DNA from: CAYZJR01 sp964503045
Lineage (GTDB): Bacteria; Cyanobacteriota; Vampirovibrionia; Obscuribacterales; Obscuribacteraceae
NCBI GenBank assembly: GCA_964503045.1
Contig: CAZCZI010000011.1
Span: forward strand, 78,132-142,131
Length of the DNA stretch: 64,000 nt
Reading direction: 5' to 3'
The notes under the pieces are model-generated. The model had not been told where the DNA came from. It was given only the letters and a program-made list of their open reading frames with translations, and searched no databases. Below are positions 43,628 through 51,559 of the stretch, piece after piece. Numbering within the stretch: position 1 is the first letter of the stretch; each line of letters opens with the position of its first letter. Made by a program: the position numbers and the translations under genes.

Positions 43628-44479
43628 ATGTTTCGGCGCAATTCTTCTGTCGGTAAAACTTGTATAAGTGCTGTAACGATCATCGTTGCGGTTGCAGCTT
43701 TTGCGCCGAACCCTGCTTGCGCACATCCTGATCGGTTTTCGAAATCGTTTGACACTCCGGACGAGATTCGTGATGCCGAATACGCTAAGGCAGCGAGCTA
43801 CTTCAATAAGGTTAGCTCATCGCATCTCGGTGACAAAGACCCGCGATTCATCGGCGCTATGAAGGCTCTAGCCGAGCGCACTGCACGTCTTGGTGTGTAT
43901 CGCTCGTCACTAGTGTTGTACGCCGGATGCCTTCGTCTCGAGGAGCGTGCATACGGAAAGGACAGTTTTGATTTGGTAGAAACTCTTCAAGATTTCGCAC
44001 GAGTTTGCACTGAAGCAGGTGAGCTGACCGCAGCCAAGCAATACTATATTCGTGCACGAACTCTATACCAACAGAATGACCGAGACGTGAGGTTTAGCAG
44101 GGAGCTTGCTGAAGTGTGCACCAAACTTGGTGACTACGATCAGGCTCGATCGTATCTTCAAAGTGAGTTGGAGCAGGCGAAGGCAACCATGTATCCATAT
44201 AGTCCGCCTTTGCAAGATGCGTATGTTGCCCTGGAGTCGTTCTACTTAGACAGAAAAGACTATGTATCGGCAGGTTTGATCTATCTTGAACATGCCGAAA
44301 ACGATCGACTCGCTTTTGGGAGAAAGGAATATATCGAACAACTTCTAAAGGCGAATGCGGCATTTGCAAAACATGCTAAACGGCTGGCGAACCGGCCCCA
44401 ACCTTGGATCGAGCAACTGAAGTCAAATCTCGAAACCGTTTTTCGTTTGACGCTTGCTTTAGGAGTCGCAAGTAAATAA
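43628..44479 (+). CDS. Secreted TPR-like protein (gene 1 of three-gene operon)
   Basis: The ATG at 43628 is preferred because GGAG lies 6 nt upstream; an in-frame TTG at 43616 has no ribosome-binding site. It encodes 283 residues: a signal peptide (CISAVTIIVAVAAFAPNPACA) then TPR-like helix pairs (GELTAAKQYYIRARTLYQQN; YDQARSYLQSELEQAKATM). No enzymatic motif is present. The next gene starts 2 bp after its stop. Confidence 0.78.
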   Translation: MFRRNSSVGKTCISAVTIIVAVAAFAPNPACAHPDRFSKSFDTPDEIRDAEYAKAASYFNKVSSSHLGDKDPRFIGAMKALAERTARLGVYRSSLVLYAGCLRLEERAYGKDSFDLVETLQDFARVCTEAGELTAAKQYYIRARTLYQQNDRDVRFSRELAEVCTKLGDYDQARSYLQSELEQAKATMYPYSPPLQDAYVALESFYLDRKDYVSAGLIYLEHAENDRLAFGRKEYIEQLLKANAAFAKHAKRLANRPQPWIEQLKSNLETVFRLTLALGVASK

Positions 44480-44481
44480 CA

Positions 44482-45564
44482 ATGACTCTGAGAAATACAA
44501 TGATGTTTTACCTTTGTCTAATTATGACGTTTACCGTTAGTCTGCAGCCGTGCGATGCCCAAGGACTCAGGGGCATGCTGCCGGAGGGCATGTCCAGTCG
44601 GCAGTGGCAAGATGATTTATTGAATACGGAGATTGCACTTCGAAAGAAGCTTGACCTGATCTATCGTGCGCCAATGGGTACTCTTGATCCGCGCTACATT
44701 CCATTGCTTCAAGACCTGGAGCGAGTTCTGGATGACCAGGACAAAGATGGTGAGCGCGAGATTGTATTGCGTAAACTGATTCGCGCACAAAAGGAAATGC
44801 ATGGTCCGGAGACGGATGGTTTGCAAGACCTGACCGAATCAATGTGGATGCTTGGCTGCGCTCTAATTGATAAACAGCCGAACGAGTCTAAGAAGTTGTA
44901 TGCGGAACTGTTGCAGATTTGCAAGAGCGATAAGGAATGCCAACCACGCTTGATTTATTACTACATGATTGAACTTGTCGAGGCTGAAATTAAGCTTGGC
45001 AATACAGGTGAAGCTGAAAGATTATGTTATGCGGCTCGTGCCTTTGCAAAGCGAAATCATGTCGAAGACGAGCTCACCGAGTCCAAATTGTTGGAAGCCT
45101 GTTTGAAGTCTAAGTCTTACTCGAAAGCGGCTCAAATGCTTAATGCGCGCATCAGGAAAAAACCGAAAGCTTACTCTGCCACCTTGTTGCAACTGGCTGA
45201 AGTTTACTGTGTAGCCGGCAATGATGCAGCGCTCTTGGACGCGTATCACAAATATCAGCTGTACAGAAAAACACATCATCAGGCAGATGAACAGCTCGCG
45301 GGGATGGCGAAGGTCCTCGCCAAGCGGCGTATGTTTGACGAAGCCTGGCAATTACGGAAGTGTGAGATCGCACAGCGAAATTTGAAATACTATTTGGACG
45401 AACCACGCGAAGAAGCAAAAGCTGTTGGGAATCTTGCGCGTGTCGCTCAAAAACGCAGATCTGTGTCGCAGGCGGAATGCAAATATTTGAAATCGTGGAG
45501 CGACGCGCTTTTCCGGAAGGTAAAAGAGCAAGAGCTAGCTGACGCACGAGGTGCCCATGAGTAA
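44482..45564 (+). CDS. Secreted TPR-like protein (gene 2 of operon)
   Basis: This 360-residue protein has a signal peptide (MMFYLCLIMTFTVSLQPCDA). Degenerate TPR helices follow (DQDKDGEREIVLRKLIRAQK; KSYSKAAQMLNARIRKKPKA). It shares the 'ALRKKLDLIYRAPMGTLDPRY' style opening of its neighbours, with an N-terminal 'x-DPRxI/Y-x-x-L' segment also seen in gene 1 (GDKDPRFIGAMKAL). Its stop overlaps the start of gene 3. Confidence 0.78.
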   Translation: MTLRNTMMFYLCLIMTFTVSLQPCDAQGLRGMLPEGMSSRQWQDDLLNTEIALRKKLDLIYRAPMGTLDPRYIPLLQDLERVLDDQDKDGEREIVLRKLIRAQKEMHGPETDGLQDLTESMWMLGCALIDKQPNESKKLYAELLQICKSDKECQPRLIYYYMIELVEAEIKLGNTGEAERLCYAARAFAKRNHVEDELTESKLLEACLKSKSYSKAAQMLNARIRKKPKAYSATLLQLAEVYCVAGNDAALLDAYHKYQLYRKTHHQADEQLAGMAKVLAKRRMFDEAWQLRKCEIAQRNLKYYLDEPREEAKAVGNLARVAQKRRSVSQAECKYLKSWSDALFRKVKEQELADARGAHE

Positions 45565-46537
45565 GAGGTGCAACATCAAACCGGCGCATCTTCTAATTGC
45601 TTCACGGCTGCTCGCGAAGTGCCTTAGGGCTCTGGTATTAGTTGTGGTGGCGGCACTCGTTGCCTTTGCCGGAACTCCAGGTGATGCCCGCTGGGGACAG
45701 AATCCGGACGATGAGATCTCCAAAATAAGAGAGCAACAGGCAAGAGAAGAAATTGCCTCTCTAAAAAAACGTGGAGTTCGCGATGATGATGCGGCAATGG
45801 TTCCCTTGCTGCGCAAGCTATCTCAGGCTTTGGGCGGGCAGTTGGATTGGAATCGGCAAGATTTGATTCTCGAGCGAATCATTGTTCTCGACCAAATTTA
45901 TCCTCAAGCAAGCACTTGCTTCGAGAAGGCAACTTGTCTAATGGAGCTTGGAGATCACAAACAAACTTCGAGTCCAGTAGAAGCTCGAAAGCTATACGAG
46001 AGAGCCATCCCTCTGGCGATGCAGATTTCGACAAAGAGCCGCGAATCGAAGCTTGAAATCGAATTGCGTTGCCGTCTTGCTTCGATGGACTTTAAACGCA
46101 AAGATTTTAGATCTGCCGCAGCCCAGTATCGAAGTGTCGATACTGTAAGTGGTGGCATGGAAAACGTCAAAGAGTTTCCGGATGAACTCCTCGAATCATA
46201 TGGAAACGTGCTCGTTGAGCTGAAAGAGTACAGAGAGGCCACCAGGGTTTTTAGACGATTGGTAGCTTTAGATTCTACTCGTCCAAAAAAGTATGACGAT
46301 AGAGAGTTGACCGATCTGGTGTCCTTGGCCAGGTGTTTGCTTGCGCAAGGGCAACGAGGTGAAGTTCAGCGCTTGTCCGGCATCGTAATCGAAAAGGCGG
46401 GCAAGGATGCTAAACGAGGCTGGATACCGTCTGACTCTAAGCGAGCACTTTTGGATCTAGGCGAACTGTTGGAAAAAGACAATCAGCTCGATCGAGCCGA
46501 ACAAGTTTATCGATTGATTCTGGTCAGTGAGCTTTAG
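45557..46537 (+). CDS. Secreted TPR-like protein (gene 3 of operon)
   Basis: The ATG at 45557 is favoured with GAGG 5 nt upstream; GTG at 45551 is an alternative. It encodes 326 residues: a membrane or signal segment (LVLVVVAALVAFAGTPGDA) then TPR-like pairs (SPVEARKLYERAIPLAMQIS; KEYREATRVFRRLVALDSTR; DNQLDRAEQVYRLILVSEL). It overlaps gene 2 by 8 bp and its stop overlaps the convergent yqeG stop by 4 bp. Confidence 0.78.
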   Translation: MSKRCNIKPAHLLIASRLLAKCLRALVLVVVAALVAFAGTPGDARWGQNPDDEISKIREQQAREEIASLKKRGVRDDDAAMVPLLRKLSQALGGQLDWNRQDLILERIIVLDQIYPQASTCFEKATCLMELGDHKQTSSPVEARKLYERAIPLAMQISTKSRESKLEIELRCRLASMDFKRKDFRSAAAQYRSVDTVSGGMENVKEFPDELLESYGNVLVELKEYREATRVFRRLVALDSTRPKKYDDRELTDLVSLARCLLAQGQRGEVQRLSGIVIEKAGKDAKRGWIPSDSKRALLDLGELLEKDNQLDRAEQVYRLILVSEL

Positions 46538-47016
46538 GGGCGAATGAATATTCGTTCCAATCTTCTAAGGGCGGTTTTCCATGATGGCTCTACAATGCTC
46601 TTCAGTGGATACACAAGCACAGTCTTCATGCTTGCTCTGTGACCACCCCAAACATCAGTGAGGGGGCGGTCTCCGACAACCGCAATCTCTTCTGGTTTGA
46701 GGTCGAACTGCGTCATCAATTCAATAAAGCCTTTCCTGCTGGGCTTTGCGCCCCAGAATATTACCGGCATGTTCAAAGACTTTTTGACCAACTCCAGGTA
46801 GTCCTGTCGTTTGTTGTTGCTCAATACCGCCAGTTTGAACCTCAGTTCGGCATCTTCAAGCCACTTCGCGGTTTCAGGCGTAAGCACACCTGCTTTGGGT
46901 GCCATGATGGTGCTGTCGAGATCGAGGATGAAGGCTCTGATACCGTCGTTATACATCTGATCGAGATCGATATCGGTGACGTCGCCCGCTATCAAATATG
47001 TAGGCTTAAGAAACAC
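46534..47016 (-). CDS. yqeG: YqeG-family HAD phosphatase
   Basis: This 160-residue class IIIA HAD enzyme has motif I DxDxT in FILDLDSTIMAPK, motif II in LAVLSNNKR, the conserved Lys in GAKPSRKGF, and motif III in VVGDRPLTDVWGG. Related proteins include cyanobacterial and plastid phosphatidylglycerophosphate phosphatases, so a lipid-phosphate substrate is possible but unproven. The start is GTG without a strong ribosome-binding site. Confidence 0.93.
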   Translation of the reverse strand: MFLKPTYLIAGDVTDIDLDQMYNDGIRAFILDLDSTIMAPKAGVLTPETAKWLEDAELRFKLAVLSNNKRQDYLELVKKSLNMPVIFWGAKPSRKGFIELMTQFDLKPEEIAVVGDRPLTDVWGGHRASMKTVLVYPLKSIVEPSWKTALRRLERIFIRP

Positions 47017-47297
47017 GTCTTTTGGAACCGTTCAGTAATATTCACTATTCACTGCAGCGAGAGGCTGAGATACCCGCCGTCATTCAGTCTATACGATTCC
47101 AGGAGCGAAAGCGGCGTGAGTAAATATTCATCTGTCAATGTTCGATTGTTGGCGATGTTAAGAACCTGGAGGGCAGCTTGAAATGTCCCTTTGAGGCGTT
47201 ATACCGCTATTTGGGTGCCGCTTGGCGCCAAAAGTGGCTGTTATCTTGAAGCAAAATTTGAAAGAGAAAACGGGCTTCAGTAGCGTCTCACGCTAAA

Positions 47298-48098
47298 ATG
47301 GCAATTGAAAAACCGTATCGCGTGTTCGCAAGAATGACCAAATCGTCGCAAGGACTAGCAAAAAAAATTCAACAGAATCAGTTGACGGATTCCCCTTATG
47401 ATGTCCTGCCTCTTTCGCACATTGCCATCATTATGGACGGAAATCGAAGATGGGCTGAATCACGCCATCTTCCGAAGATGATGGGCCACAAAGAGGGCGT
47501 CAAGACGCTCAAGAAAATCGTACGGCATGCCGGCAAGCGCGCTCTAAAGTATCTCACCGTCTACGCCTTCTCCAGTGAAAACTGGCAACGCAGTCAAGAT
47601 GAAGTCGACTACCTGCTCGAGCTTTTCACCAACGTGCTCAAGGGAGAACTAGATGATCTCTCAAAGAACAATGTAAGGCTCAGATTTCTCGGGCAGCTTT
47701 CCTCGATGCCACAGAACCTGCGCAAGTCCATGGAGAAATCCATGGAACGAACGAGCACCAACACCGGACTTTGCCTGCAAGTTGCAATCAACTACGGATC
47801 GCGTTTAGAGATTACTGATGCAGTCAAAGCTATCGCCGAAGAAGTCGCCGCCGGTAGATTGAAGCCAGAGACCATCGATGAGAACTTGATCTCAAAGCAT
47901 CTTTATACGCGCGAACTTCCTGATCCCGAACTTCTGATCAGAACCGGCGGCGAACAAAGATTGTCTAATTATCTGCTTTGGCAGTGTGCCTACACTGAAT
48001 TATATGTGACGCCAACCTTGTGGCCCGACTTCAGCGAAGAAGATTTCGAGTCTGCAGTGACCGAGTTCGCGCAACGCAACAGGCGATACGGCAGTTAA
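47298..48098 (+). CDS. uppS: Isoprenyl transferase (undecaprenyl diphosphate synthase)
   Basis: Cis-prenyltransferase that extends farnesyl diphosphate to the C55 lipid carrier for peptidoglycan and surface polysaccharide. At 266 residues it has normal length with a slightly long N-terminus. Signatures are IAIIMDGNRRWAESR (catalytic Asp), YAFSSENWQR, and the C-terminal RTGGEQRLSNYLLWQ plus AYTELYVTPTLWPDF. It is followed by a 16-bp repeat array and is convergent with the SLH gene. Confidence 0.97.
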   Translation: MAIEKPYRVFARMTKSSQGLAKKIQQNQLTDSPYDVLPLSHIAIIMDGNRRWAESRHLPKMMGHKEGVKTLKKIVRHAGKRALKYLTVYAFSSENWQRSQDEVDYLLELFTNVLKGELDDLSKNNVRLRFLGQLSSMPQNLRKSMEKSMERTSTNTGLCLQVAINYGSRLEITDAVKAIAEEVAAGRLKPETIDENLISKHLYTRELPDPELLIRTGGEQRLSNYLLWQCAYTELYVTPTLWPDFSEEDFESAVTEFAQRNRRYGS

Positions 48099-48114
48099 GC
48101 AAGCATACTTCTAA

Positions 48115-48372
48115 TCCAGATCGCGCAGCCATGATCGCGCAGCCATGATCACGTAGCGCGTGATCACGCGCTGCATGGCCACCACATACGATGCATGGTC
48201 ACCACATACGATGGCCACGCGGCGCGTGATCACGCAGTGCGAGATCTCGTCAATGCGAGGTCTCGTCAATGCATGATCTCGTCAATGCGAGGTCTCGTCA
48301 ATGCATGATCGCGTCAATGCATGATCTCGTCAATGCATGATCGCGTCAATGCATGATCGCGTCCATCTACAT
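48115..48372. repeat. 16-bp tandem repeat array between uppS and the SLH gene
   Basis: From 48241 to 48368 eight exact 16-bp units follow one another. They have the form (A/G)(T/A)GATCTC or ATGATCGC or GAGGTCTC, followed by GTCAATGC (last unit GTCCATCT). The preceding 48115-48240 holds more degenerate copies: GATCGCGCAGCCAT twice, and palindromic GATCACG/CGTGATC pairs. There are no unique spacers, so it is not CRISPR. It fills almost the whole gap between two convergent genes. Confidence 0.9.
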
Positions 48373-48383
48373 GATCGCGAAGG

Positions 48384-50123
48384 TTATTGCGGATAAAATC
48401 CGCCGGTCATCGGTTGTTGCACCGGTGGTTGCTGATACGGTGCGCCGTATTGAGGTGCTCCGTACGCGGGTTGCTGCGGGTACGGTTGTTGTGGCTGTTG
48501 TGGATACACCGGAGGTGGCTGATATGCCGGACCACCGGCCGTTATCTGCAATGACTCATCGAGTTGAACAGGAAGTGCTTGACCGGCAGGCAGGCTCACT
48601 TCAGAACCTTTTCTGACGCCTGCGCCGACCAGACCAATACCGCCGCCGATTGCCGTTCCGAACACAGCGCCCATACCAGTCGCTTTGCCTACGCTTCTGC
48701 TGCCTGATGTTCCACCCACAATCGCTCCCAGCGCGGTGCCGAGTGCGGCACCTGAACCGGCGCCTATACCGGCTGTCAGTGCGCCTTTGCCGACGCGACC
48801 CATGGTCGAGCCGCCGACGAGTTTCACTTGTGTATCGTCAACAGACGCTGACAGAGGGAATCTTCTTCCATCAGGAGTTTCTACTGCTGTGAATTTGATG
48901 TCGATTTTTCCATTGGCACCGAATTTGAATCTGGCTGCTGAAACCACGGAGGTGACGCTGCCAATCAGCTTGCTGCCTGCAGGAACAACTTCCACCCCAC
49001 CGGAGTAAACCGGCGAAGAAAGGGTTGCTTCCACTTGCTCTCCTGGCTGCGTCGAGCCGGAGTTGAGGGTGTTCTTAAGCGCGGCGTTGAACTTGGTACC
49101 TGCTCCGACAACGACAACGCGTCCCTGCAATGTTGTAGGAGGAGCCTGAGGCGCTCCGTAAGCCGGTTGAGCATACTGTCCTTGCAAGGGATATGCACCG
49201 GGCGGCGCTCCTTGCGGAGCGACATAAGCTCCGGGTGGTGCGTATGGAGCTGGTTGAGCCGGCGCCTGATACCCTTGTTGTTGATATACCTGTCCCTGAT
49301 AGGACGGCGGAGGCTGACCGTAAGGAGGTTGTTGCGGCGGCGGGTAGGTGGGTGGAGCCTGGGCTACGATTGGCACGCCCGCATACGATATCGGATAACC
49401 TGCCGGGTTTGCCGGCGGAGGCGCTGGTCGCGGCGGTTGGTCTTGCATTGCTCGCGCTGTGGCATTTTCGATTTGCTTTTGTGTGAGGTAATCGGTCAGC
49501 TTGGAAAGCAACGCTGCAGTGTCGCCGCGGGTGGCGATGGTGGCCGCGTTTACTTGCGAGGAGTCGGGATTGTTGATGATGATTCCCGCTCTCGATGCTT
49601 GGGCCACACCGCTTCTTGCCCAATCCGGAATTTTGGATGAGTCGGAGAATTTTGAGAGTTCGGTTGTAATCGAGCCATCATCCATGGCTGGTGAATTCAG
49701 TGCCCGAGCCAAAATCGAGATGACCTCACCGCGCTGAATGAATTGCTTTGGTCTAAAACCGTCGGCGTAGCCTGCGATGTAGTTGTTTTGACGAATGATT
49801 TCGACTGCTTTGTAGTACCAATCGGAAGGTTTGACGTCTTGAAAGCTAGGTGTGGATGGAACCGGTTGATTTTCCAGATTGAGCGCTTTTACCATCCATG
49901 AGGCTAGAACAGCTCGCGTGACTGGATCGGTTGGATGGAACTTTCCATCTGTTTCTGCACCTATTATGCCTTTATCGGAAAGGGCGTTGACGTACTTTTC
50001 ACTCCAGTTGCCCGACAGATCGACAAATCTGGCTGCCTCAGCCGGTTGGCAGCAGGTACCCAGCCAAGTCAATTGAGAAAAGAGACTGGCCACAACGATG
50101 TTGGTAATAAACTTGCGGCTCAT
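48384..50123 (-). CDS. SLH-domain surface protein with VirB10-like and glycine-zipper C-terminus
   Basis: This 579-residue protein has a signal peptide (VASLFSQLTWLGTCCQPAEA). Two to three SLH units follow (RFVDLSGNWSEKYVNAL; FQDVKPSDWYYKAVEII; SDSSKIPDWARSGVAQA, about residues 32-215) that anchor to the cell wall. A Pro/Gln/Tyr-rich linker covers about 235-335. A beta domain (about 340-440, GEQVEATLSSPVYSGGVEVV, PAGSKLIGSVTSV) and a long Gly/Ala zipper (ALGTALGAIVGGTSG) come next, then another Pro/Gln tail. The beta domain is shared in style with the gene at 26471. Probably an S-layer-like or outer-envelope protein. Confidence 0.88.
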   Translation of the reverse strand: MSRKFITNIVVASLFSQLTWLGTCCQPAEAARFVDLSGNWSEKYVNALSDKGIIGAETDGKFHPTDPVTRAVLASWMVKALNLENQPVPSTPSFQDVKPSDWYYKAVEIIRQNNYIAGYADGFRPKQFIQRGEVISILARALNSPAMDDGSITTELSKFSDSSKIPDWARSGVAQASRAGIIINNPDSSQVNAATIATRGDTAALLSKLTDYLTQKQIENATARAMQDQPPRPAPPPANPAGYPISYAGVPIVAQAPPTYPPPQQPPYGQPPPSYQGQVYQQQGYQAPAQPAPYAPPGAYVAPQGAPPGAYPLQGQYAQPAYGAPQAPPTTLQGRVVVVGAGTKFNAALKNTLNSGSTQPGEQVEATLSSPVYSGGVEVVPAGSKLIGSVTSVVSAARFKFGANGKIDIKFTAVETPDGRRFPLSASVDDTQVKLVGGSTMGRVGKGALTAGIGAGSGAALGTALGAIVGGTSGSRSVGKATGMGAVFGTAIGGGIGLVGAGVRKGSEVSLPAGQALPVQLDESLQITAGGPAYQPPPVYPQQPQQPYPQQPAYGAPQYGAPYQQPPVQQPMTGGFYPQ

Positions 50124-50239
50124 GTCGCAGGCGCCCCCTTAGAAGATGGAGCATTTGAGCGTTTAAATCAGCGCAAAGGCTCACTTAAATCTTACTTGAA
50201 CTGCGTCAACTTGTCATTGTGAGTGAGTTTATGTGCGAT

Positions 50240-50617
50240 CTAACCTAGCACGCGACCCAATGACTTGCCTTGTTCTTCAACCGAACGAATCAGACCTTCC
50301 AGGTTGATTCGCTGTCCTTTAGCCGTGAGCACAACCAGGAAGTGTCCGCCGGCTTCCAAAAAGTGAAGGATGCCCTGGTCGGTGAGCAGCGTCATCTGAA
50401 TCAGGTTGCCGCGATTCATGCGTTGAATCGAAACATCGTTGTTGGAAAAGAGTGTGGCTGAGAGCGCTCCGATGGTTGCAATATCTACATCAGGCGGAAG
50501 CGACGAAGAAATCACTGCGCCGTCGCGACCCACAAGAAGGCAACCAAGGATTCCATGTTTTCCGTTTAAGGCATTCAGCAAGTTGCGAATTTGCGCAGAT
50601 GCTTCGGCGGTTACCAT
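50240..50617 (-). CDS. Roadblock/LC7-domain protein
   Basis: This 125-residue single domain has family features GKHGILGCLLVGRDGAVISS and LLTDQGILHFLEAGGHFLVV with the terminal helix IRSVEEQGKSLGRVL. Roadblock proteins (MglB-like) regulate small GTPases of the Ras/MglA type in bacterial polarity and motility; no MglA-like gene is in the window. AAGGAGAG lies upstream of the ATG. It is between the SLH gene and a Lys/Asp-repeat protein on the same strand. Confidence 0.9.
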   Translation of the reverse strand: MVTAEASAQIRNLLNALNGKHGILGCLLVGRDGAVISSSLPPDVDIATIGALSATLFSNNDVSIQRMNRGNLIQMTLLTDQGILHFLEAGGHFLVVLTAKGQRINLEGLIRSVEEQGKSLGRVLG

Positions 50618-50685
50618 TGTTTTTATGCTCTCCTTTGTCCGTCTCCACTAGCTAACCACGTTGTGGGCTTCTAGTCTAGTTTTTC

Positions 50686-51411
50686 CTACTTTTCCCCGGA
50701 TTTGTTCTCGTCCTTCTTGTCGTCAGACTTGGCGGTCTTGTCATCTTTTTTCTCTTCCGGAGCGCTTGCAATCTTCTTCAGGCGCAGAACATCAATCCAC
50801 GGCTCATCAAGAGCGGTAGCAAAAACCTTGCCGGTAATCTCGATGGTGTCTCCGTCTTTGAGGGCTTGCAGAAGCTTACTATTTGGATCTTGATCCTTCG
50901 GCATCGCCATAGCAAGCTTGATTTCGGAGTATGGTACATGTCCGCCTTGCCGCAAAATGAGGAACGACAAATACTCTTTTTGAGGTCTATAGGCTGGTTT
51001 GTAATCTAGCGCCAAATTTGAAAATGCATAGAATGGCGCGGTGAATTTCACGTTTCTGTTGAGGTATTCAGCCGGCTTCTCAACAAGCTGATCGGTGGTG
51101 ACATTGACTATGTTATCGATAACAGGCTCCGGTTTTGGTGCTTGAGCCTTTTCTTTATCCTTATCCTTATCCTTATCTTTATCCTTGTCTTTGTCCTTTT
51201 CTTTATCCTTATCCTTATCCTTGTCCTTGTCCTTCTCGTCTTTCGGGGCGTTTTCCGATTTTTCGGTTTTGTTCTTTTGGCCCTTTTCTGTCTTTTCGGC
51301 GATCAGAATCTTCATTTGCTTGGCGTCTGCCGAGGGTATTTGAAAGGTGGCAAGAGCTGACGAGATCAACAATCCAGCGGAGACTAAAACGGCTGTTTCC
51401 TTAACTTTCAT
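50686..51411 (-). CDS. Secreted protein with Lys/Asp repeat and OB-fold-like domain
   Basis: The ATG at 51411 is preferred because it opens directly on a signal peptide (ETAVLVSAGLLISSALATF) and has AGGAG 9 nt upstream; an in-frame ATG at 51456 is less likely. It encodes 241 residues. After the signal comes a highly charged KDKDKEK-type stretch (about residues 45-95). A folded domain follows (VTTDQLVEKPAEYLNRNVKF; KDGDTIEITGKVFATALDEP), then a Lys/Asp tail. The folded part recalls OB-fold BOF/YdeI-type envelope domains by pattern only. Function unknown. Confidence 0.75.
   Translation of the reverse strand: MKVKETAVLVSAGLLISSALATFQIPSADAKQMKILIAEKTEKGQKNKTEKSENAPKDEKDKDKDKDKDKEKDKDKDKDKDKDKDKEKAQAPKPEPVIDNIVNVTTDQLVEKPAEYLNRNVKFTAPFYAFSNLALDYKPAYRPQKEYLSFLILRQGGHVPYSEIKLAMAMPKDQDPNSKLLQALKDGDTIEITGKVFATALDEPWIDVLRLKKIASAPEEKKDDKTAKSDDKKDENKSGEK
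51151..51240. repeat. Hexanucleotide coding repeat (Lys-Asp)
   Basis: About 15 copies of a TTATCC/TTGTCC-type hexamer run in tandem. On the minus strand they encode alternating Lys-Asp with occasional Glu. Such a tract is prone to in-frame expansion and contraction. Confidence 0.85.
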
Positions 51412-51559
51412 TGCAACGAGCTCCTCAGCTATACAAATTACATTATGGGTTTCCATATTACCAGAAGCTTATCAACTCAACCGCGACTGAGACTGTAATA
51501 TTGACGATTGGCTCAAATTCTTAGTATTTGACGTTGCGGCCTTAGTTGAGGAACCTTCA

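Noticed and set aside
46639..47181. 180-residue open frame on the plus strand
   Set aside because: Antisense to yqeG for most of its length; composition is not protein-like.
48115..48372. CRISPR array
   Set aside because: Units are contiguous 16-mers with no unique spacers, and no cas gene is present.
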